Origin: Deltaproteobacteria bacterium SG8_13
GTDB lineage: Bacteria > Desulfobacterota > Desulfobacteria > Desulfobacterales > SG8-13
NCBI GenBank assembly: GCA_001303025.1
Contig: LJNK01000017.1
Location: forward strand, 62,001-126,000
DNA length: 64,000 nt
Direction of reading: 5' to 3'
Part shown: positions 19,136 through 30,393 of the stretch, in pieces
How the letters are laid out: each line of letters starts with the position of its first letter
Position numbering within the stretch: position 1 is the first letter of the stretch
Notes under the pieces: generated by a model
The model's input: only the letters and a program-made list of their open reading frames with translations
Databases searched by the model: none
Told to the model about the DNA's origin: nothing
Program-made: the position numbers and the translations under genes

Positions 19136-19801
19136 ATGGAACATGCGAAAATGGTCAACATATATCTGTATACCCGCTACGAGCGTTTCTGGCACTGGCT
19201 GCAGAGTGCTATCATCATCCTGCTGCTGATCACCGGATTTGAAGTGCACGGCAGCTTCCGCCTGCTGGGTTTTCGCACGGCCGTCGACACCCACAGCTTC
19301 GTGGGGCTGTCCTGGCTGATTTTGTTTGCGTTTTTTATTTTCTGGATCTTCACCACCGGCGAATGGCGGCAGTACGCCCCGACCACCCGCAAGATGCTGG
19401 CCGTGGTGCGCTATTACAGCTACGGTATTTTCCGGGGGGAATCCCACCCGGTTCCCAAACGCAAAGAGGCCAAGCACAACCCCCTGCAGCGCCTGGTGTA
19501 TCTGTCGCTGGCGGCCCTGCTGCTGCCGATTCAGATGGCCACCGGCTTTTTGTACTGGTCGTACAACTCCTGGCCGGCCTGGGGCCTGGACTGGTTGTCG
19601 CTGCCGGTGGTGGCCGCGATCCACATGGCCGGAGCCTTTGCCATCCTCTCTTTTCTTGTGGTCCATCTCTACATGATTACCACCGGGCACACCATTTCTG
19701 CCCACACCCGCGCCATGATTACCGGCTGGGAAGAGGTCGAAGAAGGAACCCGAATCGAGGATTGGGAGCAAAAAGAAAGAAAGTCACCGCAGACCGATTG
19801 A
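19136..19801 (+). CDS. Cytochrome b (second copy, partner of Sec-OTR)
   Basis: Paralogue of 16241-16897 (MVNIYLYTRYERFWHWLQ...). Confidence 0.82.
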   Translation: MEHAKMVNIYLYTRYERFWHWLQSAIIILLLITGFEVHGSFRLLGFRTAVDTHSFVGLSWLILFAFFIFWIFTTGEWRQYAPTTRKMLAVVRYYSYGIFRGESHPVPKRKEAKHNPLQRLVYLSLAALLLPIQMATGFLYWSYNSWPAWGLDWLSLPVVAAIHMAGAFAILSFLVVHLYMITTGHTISAHTRAMITGWEEVEEGTRIEDWEQKERKSPQTD

Positions 19802-19863
19802 TGCGACCCGCTGCGGCCAAACAATTGGCTGAAGCGCTTCTTTCGCTCCTCACCCACCGATGC

Positions 19864-19898
19864 AACCGCCCCGGGCGCACTTGCCCGGGGCGGTTTTT
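19864..19898 (+). terminator. Rho-independent terminator
   Basis: AACCGCCCCGGGC-GCACTT-GCCCGGGGCGGTT followed by TTT. Confidence 0.9.
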
Positions 19899-20054
19899 AA
19901 AATCCGGCCTAGCGTCTATCGACTCCCGTAAGATCGCTGTTTCACATTTACACCTTGTCAACGCCGGCCGCGGTATGATAGCAAACAGCTTCTGTAATAA
20001 AATCCGGTTTGGTGGATTCTTCGCCGACGTTGAATCAGGGAAAAGGAGGTTTCA

Positions 20055-20516
20055 ATGAATTTCGAATCGATTGAGGAGATTCTGCAGTTTGCCATTGAAA
20101 AGGAGGAGGAGGCCGCTGCCTTTTACAATGACGTTGCTTCGCAGGAACCGTTCTCCGGGGCAAGGGAAACCTTTCTCGACTTTGCCAGGGAAGAAGAAAA
20201 GCACGCTGCCCTGCTGCGGGATTTCGAGGGAAGCAAGGAGAAAATAACAGAATACAAGCTAAAGTGGGTCCCTGACATCAAGCGAAGCGACTACTTGGTG
20301 GACATGGTATATGAAAAAGGCATGCACTACGCTGACATCCTGCGACTGGCCATGAAACGCGAAGAAAAAGCCCTGGCGCTTTACAACGAGCTGCAGGCGA
20401 AAACCGACAAGGATGACTACATCCGGCTGTTTAAAGTCCTGGCCCAAGAAGAGGCCAAACACAAGCAGTTCCTGGAAGGAATGTATGACGACTTCATGGC
20501 CGAGCAAGGGGACTGA
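20055..20516 (+). CDS. Rubrerythrin/ferritin-like family protein
   Basis: EKEEEAAAFYNDVA, EEEKHAALL, MKREEKALALYNEL, AQEEAKHKQFLE diiron ligands. Confidence 0.85.
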   Translation: MNFESIEEILQFAIEKEEEAAAFYNDVASQEPFSGARETFLDFAREEEKHAALLRDFEGSKEKITEYKLKWVPDIKRSDYLVDMVYEKGMHYADILRLAMKREEKALALYNELQAKTDKDDYIRLFKVLAQEEAKHKQFLEGMYDDFMAEQGD

Positions 20517-20560
20517 AAACCCGTTTGCCGCCGCAGCATAAAGCCTGCCGCCGCGAATCC

Positions 20561-21175
20561 ATGATGCCTCATCGAAGCGACACCTATGCCAATTATGCCC
20601 AGCTGGCGCGGCATGAAACCGAGGGGCAGGATTATGTACTGATCTGCCGGCAGGGCACCTCTTCGGTGGCCTTGATCGCCCCCCACGGCGGCGGCATCGA
20701 ACCCGGTACCGTGGACCTGGCGGACGCCCTGGCGGGTACCGATCACAGCCTCTACGCTTTCAAAGGGATTAAACCAGTCGGTAACGCCACACTGCACATC
20801 ACCAGCCACCGGTTCGACGAACCGACCGGTTTGCAAATGGCCGAGCGGGCCGACGTGGTGGTGACCATTCACGGGCACCATGACCGGCGGCAGGAGCTCG
20901 TTTATATCGGCGGCAGGCACGAGGCCCTGTCGGAGAAAATCCGGCAGTCGCTCAGCTGTGCCGGATTTCGGGCTGAAATCAGCACCCGACCGGGCCTGCA
21001 GGCTCGTCATCTAAAAAACATTTGCAACCGCTGCCGCTGTGGCCAGGGTGTACAGTTGGAGATTTCCCGGGCCTTACGGGAAAAGATGTTCTCCCATCTT
21101 TCCCGACGGCCCAGCCGCAGCAAAACGCCCCATTTCTATCGGTTCGTGGAAGCCCTGCGCTGGTCTCTTCAGTGA
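20561..21175 (+). CDS. Poly-gamma-glutamate hydrolase family protein
   Basis: IAPHGGGIEPGT, ADVVVTIHGHHDRRQELVYIGG, NICNRCRCGQGVQLEISRALRE. Confidence 0.75.
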   Translation: MMPHRSDTYANYAQLARHETEGQDYVLICRQGTSSVALIAPHGGGIEPGTVDLADALAGTDHSLYAFKGIKPVGNATLHITSHRFDEPTGLQMAERADVVVTIHGHHDRRQELVYIGGRHEALSEKIRQSLSCAGFRAEISTRPGLQARHLKNICNRCRCGQGVQLEISRALREKMFSHLSRRPSRSKTPHFYRFVEALRWSLQ

Positions 21176-21309
21176 ATCGATACCAGAAACCATTGTCTCA
21201 CCGGCCGATGCTGCTGTTATCGGAACCGACTTTCACCGACGCTCGGATCCGATGGCGCGCAGCTTCCTTTGACCACAACCACTGTGCAGCTTCCGGGGAA
21301 ACGCAAGCT

Positions 21310-22488
21310 TCAGGAATTATCCCGCAGCGTCCCGCGCAGGATCGCGCCTTTGCCGAACTTTTCGGTGATTCGGCCCACGGTTTCGTCGACTTGTTCCCAA
21401 CCATCCTTTCTCGATCTGCCGGTCTCAAAAAGCGGGAGTTGCCGGGGCGATCCGACGGCGGCAAAATTGGAGGCGCCGATGCCGATCAGGCGGACCTTGC
21501 GGGTGAGGCGATACTTCTGCAGCAGCCGAAGCGCTTCGTCGAATATGGCCTCCGACGCCCGGGTCGGCTCCGAAATTGTGGTGCTGCGCGTGACCTGCTG
21601 AAAATCCGCGTGTTTGATTTTCAAGGTGATGGTTCGGGCGCGCACCCTCATCTTGCGCAGTTGCCGGGAAACCTCTTCGGCCTGCTGCAGCAATATCCCG
21701 CTCAAGCGTTTCCGATCGTCGGTGTCCACGGCAAAGGTTTGCTCACTGCTGACCGATTTGTGCGGAGTGTGGGGCTGCACCGGAGTGGTGTCAATGCCGG
21801 CCGCCAGCTGCAGAAGCCGCCGGCCGTAGTTTCCCAGCCGGTCGCTGAGCGCTCCTTCTGAATACCGGCGCACATCTCCCAGGGTGCGGATGCCCATCTT
21901 CTCCAGGCGAACCCGGGTCTTTTGCCCGACTCCCGGAACTTTTTCGACAGCCAGTTTTTGCACGAATTCCGCTACCTGCGATGCAGCGATAACCGTCAAG
22001 CCGTCCGGCTTGTCACATTCTGAAGCGATCTTGGCCAGAAAACGGTTGGGTGCGATGCCCACCGAACAGGTCAGCCCCAGTGTCTGCCAAATTTCCGCTT
22101 TGATCTTCCGGCCGATGGTCTCCGGATCACCCAGCAGCCGTTCGCATCCGCTGATGTCCATATAGGCCTCATCGATGGAAACCTGCTCGAGCAATGGCGA
22201 GTATTTCTGCAGCACGGCCATTACCTTTGCGGACACCTCTTTGTACCGATGCATGCGCGGCCGAATAAAGACCGCATCAGGACATCTCTGTCTCGCCTGG
22301 AAGATCGGCATCGCCGAGTGAATCCCGTGCTTGCGGGCCTCATAATTGGCTGCTGAAACGACACCCCGGTTTGTCGACCCGCCGACGATGATGCACCTGC
22401 CTTTCAGCGCTGGATCGTCCAGCTGCTCCACAGAGGCATAAAAAGCATCCATGTCGATGTGAAGAATCATAACGGGTCGGTCTCGCAC
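21310..22488 (-). CDS. dinB: DNA polymerase IV (Y-family)
   Basis: ILHIDMDAFYASVEQ, SIDEAYMDISG, SVGIAPNRFLAKIAS. Confidence 0.93.
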   Translation of the reverse strand: MRDRPVMILHIDMDAFYASVEQLDDPALKGRCIIVGGSTNRGVVSAANYEARKHGIHSAMPIFQARQRCPDAVFIRPRMHRYKEVSAKVMAVLQKYSPLLEQVSIDEAYMDISGCERLLGDPETIGRKIKAEIWQTLGLTCSVGIAPNRFLAKIASECDKPDGLTVIAASQVAEFVQKLAVEKVPGVGQKTRVRLEKMGIRTLGDVRRYSEGALSDRLGNYGRRLLQLAAGIDTTPVQPHTPHKSVSSEQTFAVDTDDRKRLSGILLQQAEEVSRQLRKMRVRARTITLKIKHADFQQVTRSTTISEPTRASEAIFDEALRLLQKYRLTRKVRLIGIGASNFAAVGSPRQLPLFETGRSRKDGWEQVDETVGRITEKFGKGAILRGTLRDNS

Positions 22489-22599
22489 GCTGCAGCGGTT
22501 TGTTTTTTGCCGCGAAGGGGTATCATATTACAAAAATGTATGATATAGAGTAAAAAAATTCAATTTGGTATAACCGTCGAAAAAGGCAGCACCCCCACC

Positions 22600-24123
22600 A
22601 TGAAATCGATCGAACAGATTACCCTTTTTTACGAGATCAGCCAGGCGCTCAACGAACACCTGGAGCTCAAGAAATCTTTATATAAGGTCCTGGACATTCT
22701 GTCCACTTCTATGGGAATGCTGCGCGGCACCATTACGATTCTCGACCCGCTGCGCAACGAGATCCACATTGAAGTCGCCCACGGAATTTCGCACAGCGCT
22801 GTCTCGCGGGTCACCTACAAGCTTGGTGAAGGGATCACCGGGAAGGTCATTGAAACCGGCAAGGGCGTATCGATTCCCAAGATCAGCGAAGAGCCGGGAT
22901 TTCTCGATCGCACGGCTTCCCGGAAAACACGCGTCCGTGATGAACTTTCCTTTTTCTGCGTCCCGATCAAAAAGGGCAACCAGGTGATCGGGGCACTTAG
23001 TGTCGACCGGCTCTATGACGAGCAGTATGATCTCAAAGAAGGTCAAAAACTGCTGTCGGTGGTGGCCACCATGGTGGCCCAACACGCCATCAACCTGGAA
23101 AAAATCCGACGGGAAAAAGAGAAGCTGCGGGAAGAAAACCAGCGGCTGCGAAAGGAGTTGGAGAACAAGTACCGAATCACCAACATCATCGGCAACAGCA
23201 ACAAGATGCGGGAGGTCTTTCAAATGATCTCCCAGGTCTCCAAAAGCAACGCCACCGTGTTGATACGCGGTGAAAGTGGAACCGGCAAGGAGCTGGCTGC
23301 CAACTCGATCCACTACAACAGCCATCGGGCGAAAAATTCCTTCGTGAAAGTCAACTGTGCGGCGCTTCCGGCCAACCTGATCGAAAGCGAGCTGTTCGGT
23401 CACGAAAAAGGCGCCTTTACCGGTGCCATCAGACAAAAGAGCGGCAAATTCGAGCTGGCCCATCGGGGCACGATTTTTCTGGATGAAATCGGTGCCGTCG
23501 ACCTCGGGGTCCAGGCCTCCCTGCTTCGGGTCCTGCAGGAAAAAGAATTCGAGCGGGTGGGCGGCAGCAAAACCATCAAGGTGGATGTGCGGGTGGTTGC
23601 CGCCACCAACAAGAACCTGGAGGATGCCGTCGAGGAGGGGGTGTTCCGCGGGGATCTTTACTACCGCCTGAATGTCTTTCCGATCTACATGCCGCCGATG
23701 CGGGAGCGCAAGACCGATATCTTACTGCTCGCCGATCATTTCCTGGAAAAATACGCCGGGGAGAACAATAAAGATATTCGCCGCTTTTCCACCCCGGCCA
23801 TCGACATGCTGATGAATTACCATTGGCCGGGAAACGTGCGCGAGCTGGAAAACTGCATCGAGCGGGCCGTGTTGCTCTGCGAAGAGGGCGTGATACACAG
23901 CTACCACCTGCCACCCACCCTGCAGACCGGAGTGGAATCCGACACCCTGCCGGCACTGTCCCTGGAAGAGGCCGTCGCCAACCTGGAACGCGAGATGATC
24001 ATCGATGCCCTGAAAAACACGCGGGGCAACATCACCTCTGCCGCAGACCTGCTGCAGACCACCGTGCGCAAGTTTGCCTACAAGGCCGGCAAATATGGCG
24101 TTCACTACAAGCACTACCGCTGA
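22600..24123 (+). CDS. NifA-like sigma-54 activator (GAF + AAA+ + HTH)
   Basis: N-terminal [30 protein letters not shown]; next to glnA/glnB/amtB. Confidence 0.85.
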   Translation: MKSIEQITLFYEISQALNEHLELKKSLYKVLDILSTSMGMLRGTITILDPLRNEIHIEVAHGISHSAVSRVTYKLGEGITGKVIETGKGVSIPKISEEPGFLDRTASRKTRVRDELSFFCVPIKKGNQVIGALSVDRLYDEQYDLKEGQKLLSVVATMVAQHAINLEKIRREKEKLREENQRLRKELENKYRITNIIGNSNKMREVFQMISQVSKSNATVLIRGESGTGKELAANSIHYNSHRAKNSFVKVNCAALPANLIESELFGHEKGAFTGAIRQKSGKFELAHRGTIFLDEIGAVDLGVQASLLRVLQEKEFERVGGSKTIKVDVRVVAATNKNLEDAVEEGVFRGDLYYRLNVFPIYMPPMRERKTDILLLADHFLEKYAGENNKDIRRFSTPAIDMLMNYHWPGNVRELENCIERAVLLCEEGVIHSYHLPPTLQTGVESDTLPALSLEEAVANLEREMIIDALKNTRGNITSAADLLQTTVRKFAYKAGKYGVHYKHYR

Positions 24124-24168
24124 CCGCCACCTATCCCTGTTTATTGAAACCAGCGCCTGCACAAAAAA

Positions 24169-24211
24169 ACCGGCAACGCCTCTCCGATGATCCCGGTGAA
24201 GCGTTGCCGGT
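24169..24211 (-). terminator. Terminator hairpin for glnA (convergent with nifA-like gene)
   Basis: ACCGGCAACGC ... GCGTTGCCGGT with T-run on the minus strand. Confidence 0.75.
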
Positions 24212-24256
24212 GCTGCTTGGCGGTGATCCGCTGCCGCGCAGGCGGCAGCCACCCGC

Positions 24257-25669
24257 TTATATGTCGAAGTAGAGGAAAAATTCGTGCGGATGCGGCCGCA
24301 GTTTCACCTCGTTGATTTCCTCTTCGGTTTTGTATTCTATCCACATGTCGATAACATCCTGGGTGAACACATCCCCTTTGAGCAGAAATTCCTGGTCGGC
24401 CTTCAGCGCCTCAAAGGCTTCTTCCAGAGAGCCCGGTGCCGAAGGAACATCGGCCAGCTCTTCCGGCGGCAGGGAATAAAGGTCTTTGTCCAGCGGATCG
24501 CCCGGGTCGATCTTGCTCTGAATCCCGTCGATCACCGCCATCAGCATGGCCGAAAATGCCAGGTAGCCGTTGCAGGACGGATCCGGTGTCCGGAACTCGA
24601 TCCGTTTGGCTTTCGGCGAGTCCGAATACATGGGAATGCGCACCGCCGCGCTTCGGTTGCGACTCGAGTAGGCCAGGTTTACCGGTGCCTCAAAGCCCGG
24701 TACCAAACGTTTGTAAGAGTTGGTGGTCGGGTTGGAAAAAGCGCAGATCGCCTTGGTGTGTTTCAGAATCCCGCCGATGGCCCACAGCGCCTCCTGGGAC
24801 ACCCCGGCATACTTGTCTCCGGCGAACGTCGGTTTGCCTTCCTTCCAGATGCTGATGTGGGTGTGCATGCCGGTGCCGTTGTCTTCAAACAGCGGCTTGG
24901 GCATGAAGGTGACGGTGTGCCCGTGGCGGTGGGCCACATTTTTCAGCACATACTTGAACCACATCAATTGGTCGGCCATCTGCAGCAGCGGTTGGAAGCG
25001 CATGTCGATCTCCGCCTGCCCGGCGGTGGCCACTTCGTGGTGCTGTGCTTCGATGGCGATTCCGAGACTCTCGAGGGTCAGGAGCATTTCGGAGCGCAGA
25101 TTCTGGAACTTGTCCATGGGCGGTACCGGGAAATACCCTTCCTTGTGACGGGGTTTGTAACCCAGGTTCGGGCACTCATCCCGCCCGGTGTTCCAAATGC
25201 CTTCCACCGAATCGATTTCATAAAATGCCCGGTTGCGTGCCGATTCAAAGCGGATGCTGTCGAAGATGAAGAACTCCGCTTCGGGTCCGATATAAGCGGT
25301 GTCACCGAGGCCGGTGCTCTGCAGGTACGCTTCGGCTTTTTTGGCGATGTGCCGCGGGTCCCGCGTGTAGGGCTCGTGTGTCACCGGATCGACGATGTCG
25401 CAAATCAGCACCAGGGTCGGATCGGTGTAAAAGGGGTCCATCTTGGCGGTTGTAGGGTCCGGAACCACCAGCATGTCGCTGGCGTTGATCGGTTGCCATC
25501 CGCGGATGCTCGATCCGTCGAATCCGTAGCCGTCTTCGAAACTCGATTCGTCGAGTTCACTGATCGGAACGCTGAAATGCTGCCAGAGTCCGGGAAAATC
25601 CATAAACCGCAGGTCCACCAGTTTGGCGCCCTGTTCCTTGGCCATTTTTAATACTTCATTGGGGGTCAT
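24257..25669 (-). CDS. glnA: Glutamine synthetase type I
   Basis: [11 protein letters not shown], PFxDP-type start, adenylylation-site region DLYSLPPEE. Confidence 0.96.
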   Translation of the reverse strand: MTPNEVLKMAKEQGAKLVDLRFMDFPGLWQHFSVPISELDESSFEDGYGFDGSSIRGWQPINASDMLVVPDPTTAKMDPFYTDPTLVLICDIVDPVTHEPYTRDPRHIAKKAEAYLQSTGLGDTAYIGPEAEFFIFDSIRFESARNRAFYEIDSVEGIWNTGRDECPNLGYKPRHKEGYFPVPPMDKFQNLRSEMLLTLESLGIAIEAQHHEVATAGQAEIDMRFQPLLQMADQLMWFKYVLKNVAHRHGHTVTFMPKPLFEDNGTGMHTHISIWKEGKPTFAGDKYAGVSQEALWAIGGILKHTKAICAFSNPTTNSYKRLVPGFEAPVNLAYSSRNRSAAVRIPMYSDSPKAKRIEFRTPDPSCNGYLAFSAMLMAVIDGIQSKIDPGDPLDKDLYSLPPEELADVPSAPGSLEEAFEALKADQEFLLKGDVFTQDVIDMWIEYKTEEEINEVKLRPHPHEFFLYFDI

Positions 25670-25728
25670 ACCTGTTCCTCCTCCATTAGATTTTGCGGCT
25701 TCGGTTGAAGCCCGATTTCCGTAAAGGT

Positions 25729-26088
<360 letters not shown>

Positions 26089-26123
26089 TTACACGGTTTT
26101 TTTTTGGCCAACAGGCAGTGCTG

Positions 26124-27419
26124 TTACATGATTTCAAATCCTCTTTCCCCGTGGAAGGCACTGTCCAGCCCTTCAATTTCATTTTCTTTATCCACGCGCA
26201 ATCCGCCGGTTATCATCTTGGTGGCAAAAACGACCACCACGGTGGCAACGGCTGTGTAGACGATGGTGGCGACGATGGAGACCAGTTGGATCCACACCTG
26301 TTTGGGATTGCCGAAAAATAGGCCGGCGGCGCCTTCCGTAACGGCCGGATTGGCGAAAAGCCCGGTGGCCAGGGCGCCCCAGATACCGCACATGCCGTGA
26401 ACCCCGAAGGCGTCCAGGGAATCGTCATAACCGATCTTGTTTTTCAGCACCGCCACGCTGAAATAGCCGAGCAGACCGGCCACGACCCCGATCACCAGCG
26501 AAGCCGGCATGGTGACGAAACCGGCCGCGGGTGTGATGGCCACCAGTCCGGCCACCACCCCTGAGGCCAGCCCCAGCAGGGTCGGCTTGCGGCTGGCTGT
26601 CCACTCGGCGAACATCCATGCCAGGGCGCCGGCAGCCGCCGAGGTGTTGGTCACCAGAAACGCCGATCCGGCGACCCCGTCGGCGGCAAGCTCGCTGCCG
26701 GCGTTGAAACCGAACCACCCGAACCAGAGCAAGGCGGCCCCCAGGGCCGTCAGGGTGATGCTGGAGGGAAACATGGCTTCCTTGCCGTAGCCGATCCGTT
26801 TGCCCACCATCAATGACAATACGAGCCCGGCCACACCGGCGTTGATGTGAACCACGGTACCGCCGGCAAAATCGAGAGCGCCCATGCTGCCCATCCAGCC
26901 GCCTCCCCATACCCAGTGGGCGATGGGGGAATAGACAACGGTCAGCCACAGGACGGCAAATACGATCCAGGCGGAAAATTTCATCCGATCGACGATCGAA
27001 CCGAGCACCAGGGCCACGGTGATGCAGGCGAAGGTCATCTGAAACAGCGCGAACACCACCGTGGGGATGCTGCCCGAGACGCTGTCGACCCCGATGCCGT
27101 TCATGAAAATGTAGTTCAGTCCGCCGACGATCCCTCCCTTATCGGGCCCGAAAGCCAGCGTGTAGCCCCACAACACCCAGATCACACTGCCCAGGCAGTA
27201 GGAAACGAACGTCATGGCAAAGGTGTTCAGCAGATTTTTGTAGCGGGACATTCCGCCGTAAAAAAGCGCCAGCCCGGCCGGCGTCATCATCATCACCAGC
27301 GCGGTGGCCACGATGATCCAGGCCGTGTCGCCGGTGTCGATGCCGTCGGCTGCCCATGCCGCTGAAAGCGGTAAGAGAGTAAAAAGTGCGGTTAGCATCC
27401 AGAATTTTCTGCTCAGCAT
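26124..27419 (-). CDS. amtB: Ammonium transporter
   Basis: AWIIVATALVMMMTPAGLALFYGGM, DFAGGTVVHINAGVAGL, GVHGMCGIWGALATG. Confidence 0.95.
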   Translation of the reverse strand: MLSRKFWMLTALFTLLPLSAAWAADGIDTGDTAWIIVATALVMMMTPAGLALFYGGMSRYKNLLNTFAMTFVSYCLGSVIWVLWGYTLAFGPDKGGIVGGLNYIFMNGIGVDSVSGSIPTVVFALFQMTFACITVALVLGSIVDRMKFSAWIVFAVLWLTVVYSPIAHWVWGGGWMGSMGALDFAGGTVVHINAGVAGLVLSLMVGKRIGYGKEAMFPSSITLTALGAALLWFGWFGFNAGSELAADGVAGSAFLVTNTSAAAGALAWMFAEWTASRKPTLLGLASGVVAGLVAITPAAGFVTMPASLVIGVVAGLLGYFSVAVLKNKIGYDDSLDAFGVHGMCGIWGALATGLFANPAVTEGAAGLFFGNPKQVWIQLVSIVATIVYTAVATVVVVFATKMITGGLRVDKENEIEGLDSAFHGERGFEIM

Positions 27420-27550
27420 GAAAGATGGCCTCCTTTTATTCAGAGTTGGATTCCGGCTGTGTGCCGAAATCTTTTGTTATGGATTTCCTGCGGGGTTTCG
27501 ATGGGCCGGCCGGCCAAAACTTCATCCACAGATCCCCTGTATCTCTTGAT

Positions 27551-30184
27551 TCAGCCCGGTACGTCGGGCAGCAGTCGCTCTCCGACAGCCGCTCGAATCT
27601 CCTCCTCCTGCTCGGGGCGGTCTACCTTCTGTCCGTCGAAATCGCGCACGTAAAACACGTCGACCACCTGGTCGACCTTTGTGGCGATCTTTGCTACCCA
27701 GATGTCCAGCTGGCAGCGGTACAGCGCGTCGGTGATGTTGAACAGCAGCCCCGGGTAGTCATCGGTGAATACCTCGACGATAGTGAAAAAACTCGAACTG
27801 CTGTTGTCCACCACGATGCGGTGGGGGCGTCTGGCCGGGGGCCTTTTGCGTCGCCGGATCCCGGTCAGTTTGTTGCGCAGGGCGGTGGCCAGATCCAGGG
27901 TGCCGTCCAGGGCCGCGTTCAGGTTGTCTGCCGCCCGCACCCAGCGTTCTTCCTCGAACAACTTGTCCGGCGGCGGCCGGACTTCGAAGATGTCCATGGC
28001 AATTTGGTTTCGCCAGGTGAAGATTTGGGCATCGACGATATCGATATTGTTGAGGGTGAAGACCCCTGCAATGCTGGAAAATAGCCCGGGTCGGTCCTTG
28101 GCACAGATCTTGACGGTCCGGGTATCGGAATGCGCCGAGCGGGTGACATCCCACACGAAATCCTTTTCGCCGAGTCGTCGATACCGCCGGATGTCCTCGA
28201 GGATCTGATCGGTGGTTGCGTACAACAGGTACCGCGGGGACAACACCTCCAGGATCGGCGCTATTTCCTCGCGCTCCTGTTCGGACACGGCTGCCTCCAG
28301 CGCCCGGTCGATCTTGTTTTTCGAGTCCGCCACCGCCTCTCGAGATGCCAGCTCGCCTTTCTCGAGGATATTGAGCACCTTGAGGAAAAAATCCCGCAGC
28401 AACGATGCGGTCCAGTCGTTCCAGGCGTTCGGTCCGGTAGACATGCAATCGGCCACCGTCAGCAGGTAGAGCATCTTCAATCGTTGGGGATCTACGATCT
28501 CCCGGGCACAGAGGATGGCGGTTTCTTCGTCGTGTATGTCCCTGCGTGTCGCGGTTTTGATCAAAAAAAGATGTTTTTCCACCAGGAAGCGGACCGTGTC
28601 GATATCTTTTGCCCGCATCCCCTTGTCCGTGAGAATGCGCTCGGCCAGCTGCCCGCCGGAGATGGAGTGATCATCTTCGCCGGCCCCTTTGCCGATATCG
28701 TGCAGCAGCGCCGCCCAGAGCAGCGGTTTCCGGTTTTTCAAGTCCTTGTATATCCTGCCGTAGAGCTGTTCCATTTCCGATTCACTTTGACCGAAATTCT
28801 TCAACGTCTGCACCGTGCGCAGCAGGTGCTTGTCAACCGGGTACAGGTGATACTCATCGTACTGGATGCGATTGGTCACCTCGTGAAACGCAGGGATGAA
28901 ACGCTCCAGAAAGCCGGTGTTGAGCATTTCCCTGAGCACGTTGAATGTCGGGGACGGAGAAACCAGGATCCGCTCGAAGGCTTTCACGGTTTCGGGAGCA
29001 TTGGCGAAATTCGTATCGATCCGGTGCCCGAACTCCTGGACAATCCGCTTGGCCTCCGGGCTCAACGGTATTTTAAGCCGCAGACTTTCCTGGAAGACCA
29101 GAATCATAAGTTCCGGACGCTTGAGCACCGTTTCGGGTGAGGCAAAGTCGAGCATTTCCCGGTTTACGGCCAACCCGTCGATGCGCGTTTTTTTGGAAGG
29201 CCTTTTGCGGGGTTTTCCCCGGGTGATGTACCCCATCTCATAGAGAAACATCAGATGCTGCTGTTTGATAAATCCCATATGCCCATGCAGTACGCCCAGA
29301 AAATGCTCCACCGGCTGCAATCCGTTGGTTTTTTTGTATTCGAGCACTTCGGCCACCCGAAGCTGGTTTTCAAAGTGCAGCTGGTCGCACTTGCGACCGC
29401 AGATCAGGTGCAGATGGTTGCGAACCTGCCATATGAACTGCAGCGCTTGATTTAAACGCCGGTATTCATCGTGGGAAAGCTTGCCGAAGTATTCCAGGTC
29501 CCGTCGGTTTTCATACTTGTACTGAATCCGCGCCAGCCACAGCATGGTGTGGTAATCCCTCAACCCGCCTCCGCCTTCTTTCAGGTTCGGTTCCAGGCGA
29601 TAGGTGGAATCACCGTATTGCAGGTGCCGCTGCCGATTGCTTTCGATCAGCCAGGTCACGACCTTGCCGGATTTGCGGGACAGGATCTTGCGGTGCAGTC
29701 GTTCTTTCAGTTCCGAGTAGAGCGGGGACATGCCACACACGAACCGAGCATCGAGCAGCGGCGTCAGGATTTCATAATCCTTGGCCGCCAGGCTCATGCA
29801 CTCCTTCAATGTGCGTGTGGCGTAGCCCACATCCAATCCGATGTCCCACAACGGATAAACGATTTCGCGAATGAGGTCCTCGGCGTCTCTGGAAATTTTT
29901 TTCTGGAATAAAAACAGCAGATCGACGTCCGAATGCACGCACTGTTCACCGCGGCCATAGCCTCCCAGGGCGATAAACGCATAAGGGTTCTGACTGATCC
30001 CGATCCGGGGACCGACCTCGCTGTTTTCGAATTGCTCCCTGAAATATTCATCCAGGATCCGGGTGTGCTGCGTAAGGAAGCCGGCCACCGCTCCTTTCTG
30101 AAAAGAGGCGATCAGATCGTCACGCCTTTTCTGCAGCAGGGCGGCGGCATTTTCATAAAGGTTTTGTCGTCTCTTTACCTGCAC
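27551..30184 (-). CDS. glnD: [Protein-PII] uridylyltransferase
   Basis: NT domain GGYGRGEQCVHSDVDLL, HD domain LLHDIGKG, C-terminal ACT domains. Confidence 0.94.
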   Translation of the reverse strand: MQVKRRQNLYENAAALLQKRRDDLIASFQKGAVAGFLTQHTRILDEYFREQFENSEVGPRIGISQNPYAFIALGGYGRGEQCVHSDVDLLFLFQKKISRDAEDLIREIVYPLWDIGLDVGYATRTLKECMSLAAKDYEILTPLLDARFVCGMSPLYSELKERLHRKILSRKSGKVVTWLIESNRQRHLQYGDSTYRLEPNLKEGGGGLRDYHTMLWLARIQYKYENRRDLEYFGKLSHDEYRRLNQALQFIWQVRNHLHLICGRKCDQLHFENQLRVAEVLEYKKTNGLQPVEHFLGVLHGHMGFIKQQHLMFLYEMGYITRGKPRKRPSKKTRIDGLAVNREMLDFASPETVLKRPELMILVFQESLRLKIPLSPEAKRIVQEFGHRIDTNFANAPETVKAFERILVSPSPTFNVLREMLNTGFLERFIPAFHEVTNRIQYDEYHLYPVDKHLLRTVQTLKNFGQSESEMEQLYGRIYKDLKNRKPLLWAALLHDIGKGAGEDDHSISGGQLAERILTDKGMRAKDIDTVRFLVEKHLFLIKTATRRDIHDEETAILCAREIVDPQRLKMLYLLTVADCMSTGPNAWNDWTASLLRDFFLKVLNILEKGELASREAVADSKNKIDRALEAAVSEQEREEIAPILEVLSPRYLLYATTDQILEDIRRYRRLGEKDFVWDVTRSAHSDTRTVKICAKDRPGLFSSIAGVFTLNNIDIVDAQIFTWRNQIAMDIFEVRPPPDKLFEEERWVRAADNLNAALDGTLDLATALRNKLTGIRRRKRPPARRPHRIVVDNSSSSFFTIVEVFTDDYPGLLFNITDALYRCQLDIWVAKIATKVDQVVDVFYVRDFDGQKVDRPEQEEEIRAAVGERLLPDVPG

Positions 30185-30223
30185 ACCGTTCTCCTCGAAT
30201 CGATAATTTGACCCACCTTACAT

Positions 30224-30239
30224 TGCAACCTGCGTGCCA
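30224..30239 (-). promoter_or_regulatory. Sigma-54 (-24/-12) promoter of glnD
   Basis: Minus strand TGGCAC-GCAGG-TTGCA, about 40 bp upstream of glnD start. Confidence 0.78.
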
Positions 30240-30318
30240 TCGAGTCATTGTGTTCGAACTGCCTGAATTTACATACACAATAAATATGGCTGCAGGCTGT
30301 CCGGAAAACCGGAGGCAC

Positions 30319-30361
30319 TACAAAATTGTCACAAATCGCCCCCAAAAGAAACAATTTTGTA
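30319..30361. promoter_or_regulatory. Perfect 11-bp inverted repeat, putative upstream activator site
   Basis: TACAAAATTGT ... ACAATTTTGTA, 80 bp upstream of the glnD -24 element. Confidence 0.55.
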
Positions 30362-30393
30362 TGGGAGTGAAAAAAGCGAAATCGACCGGCTGT

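Noticed and set aside
17360-19771. 803-aa minus-strand ORF opposite Sec-OTR/cyt b
   Set aside because: Antisense shadow ORF of a GC-rich coding region; no recognisable domain, while the plus strand has multiheme motifs and paralogy.
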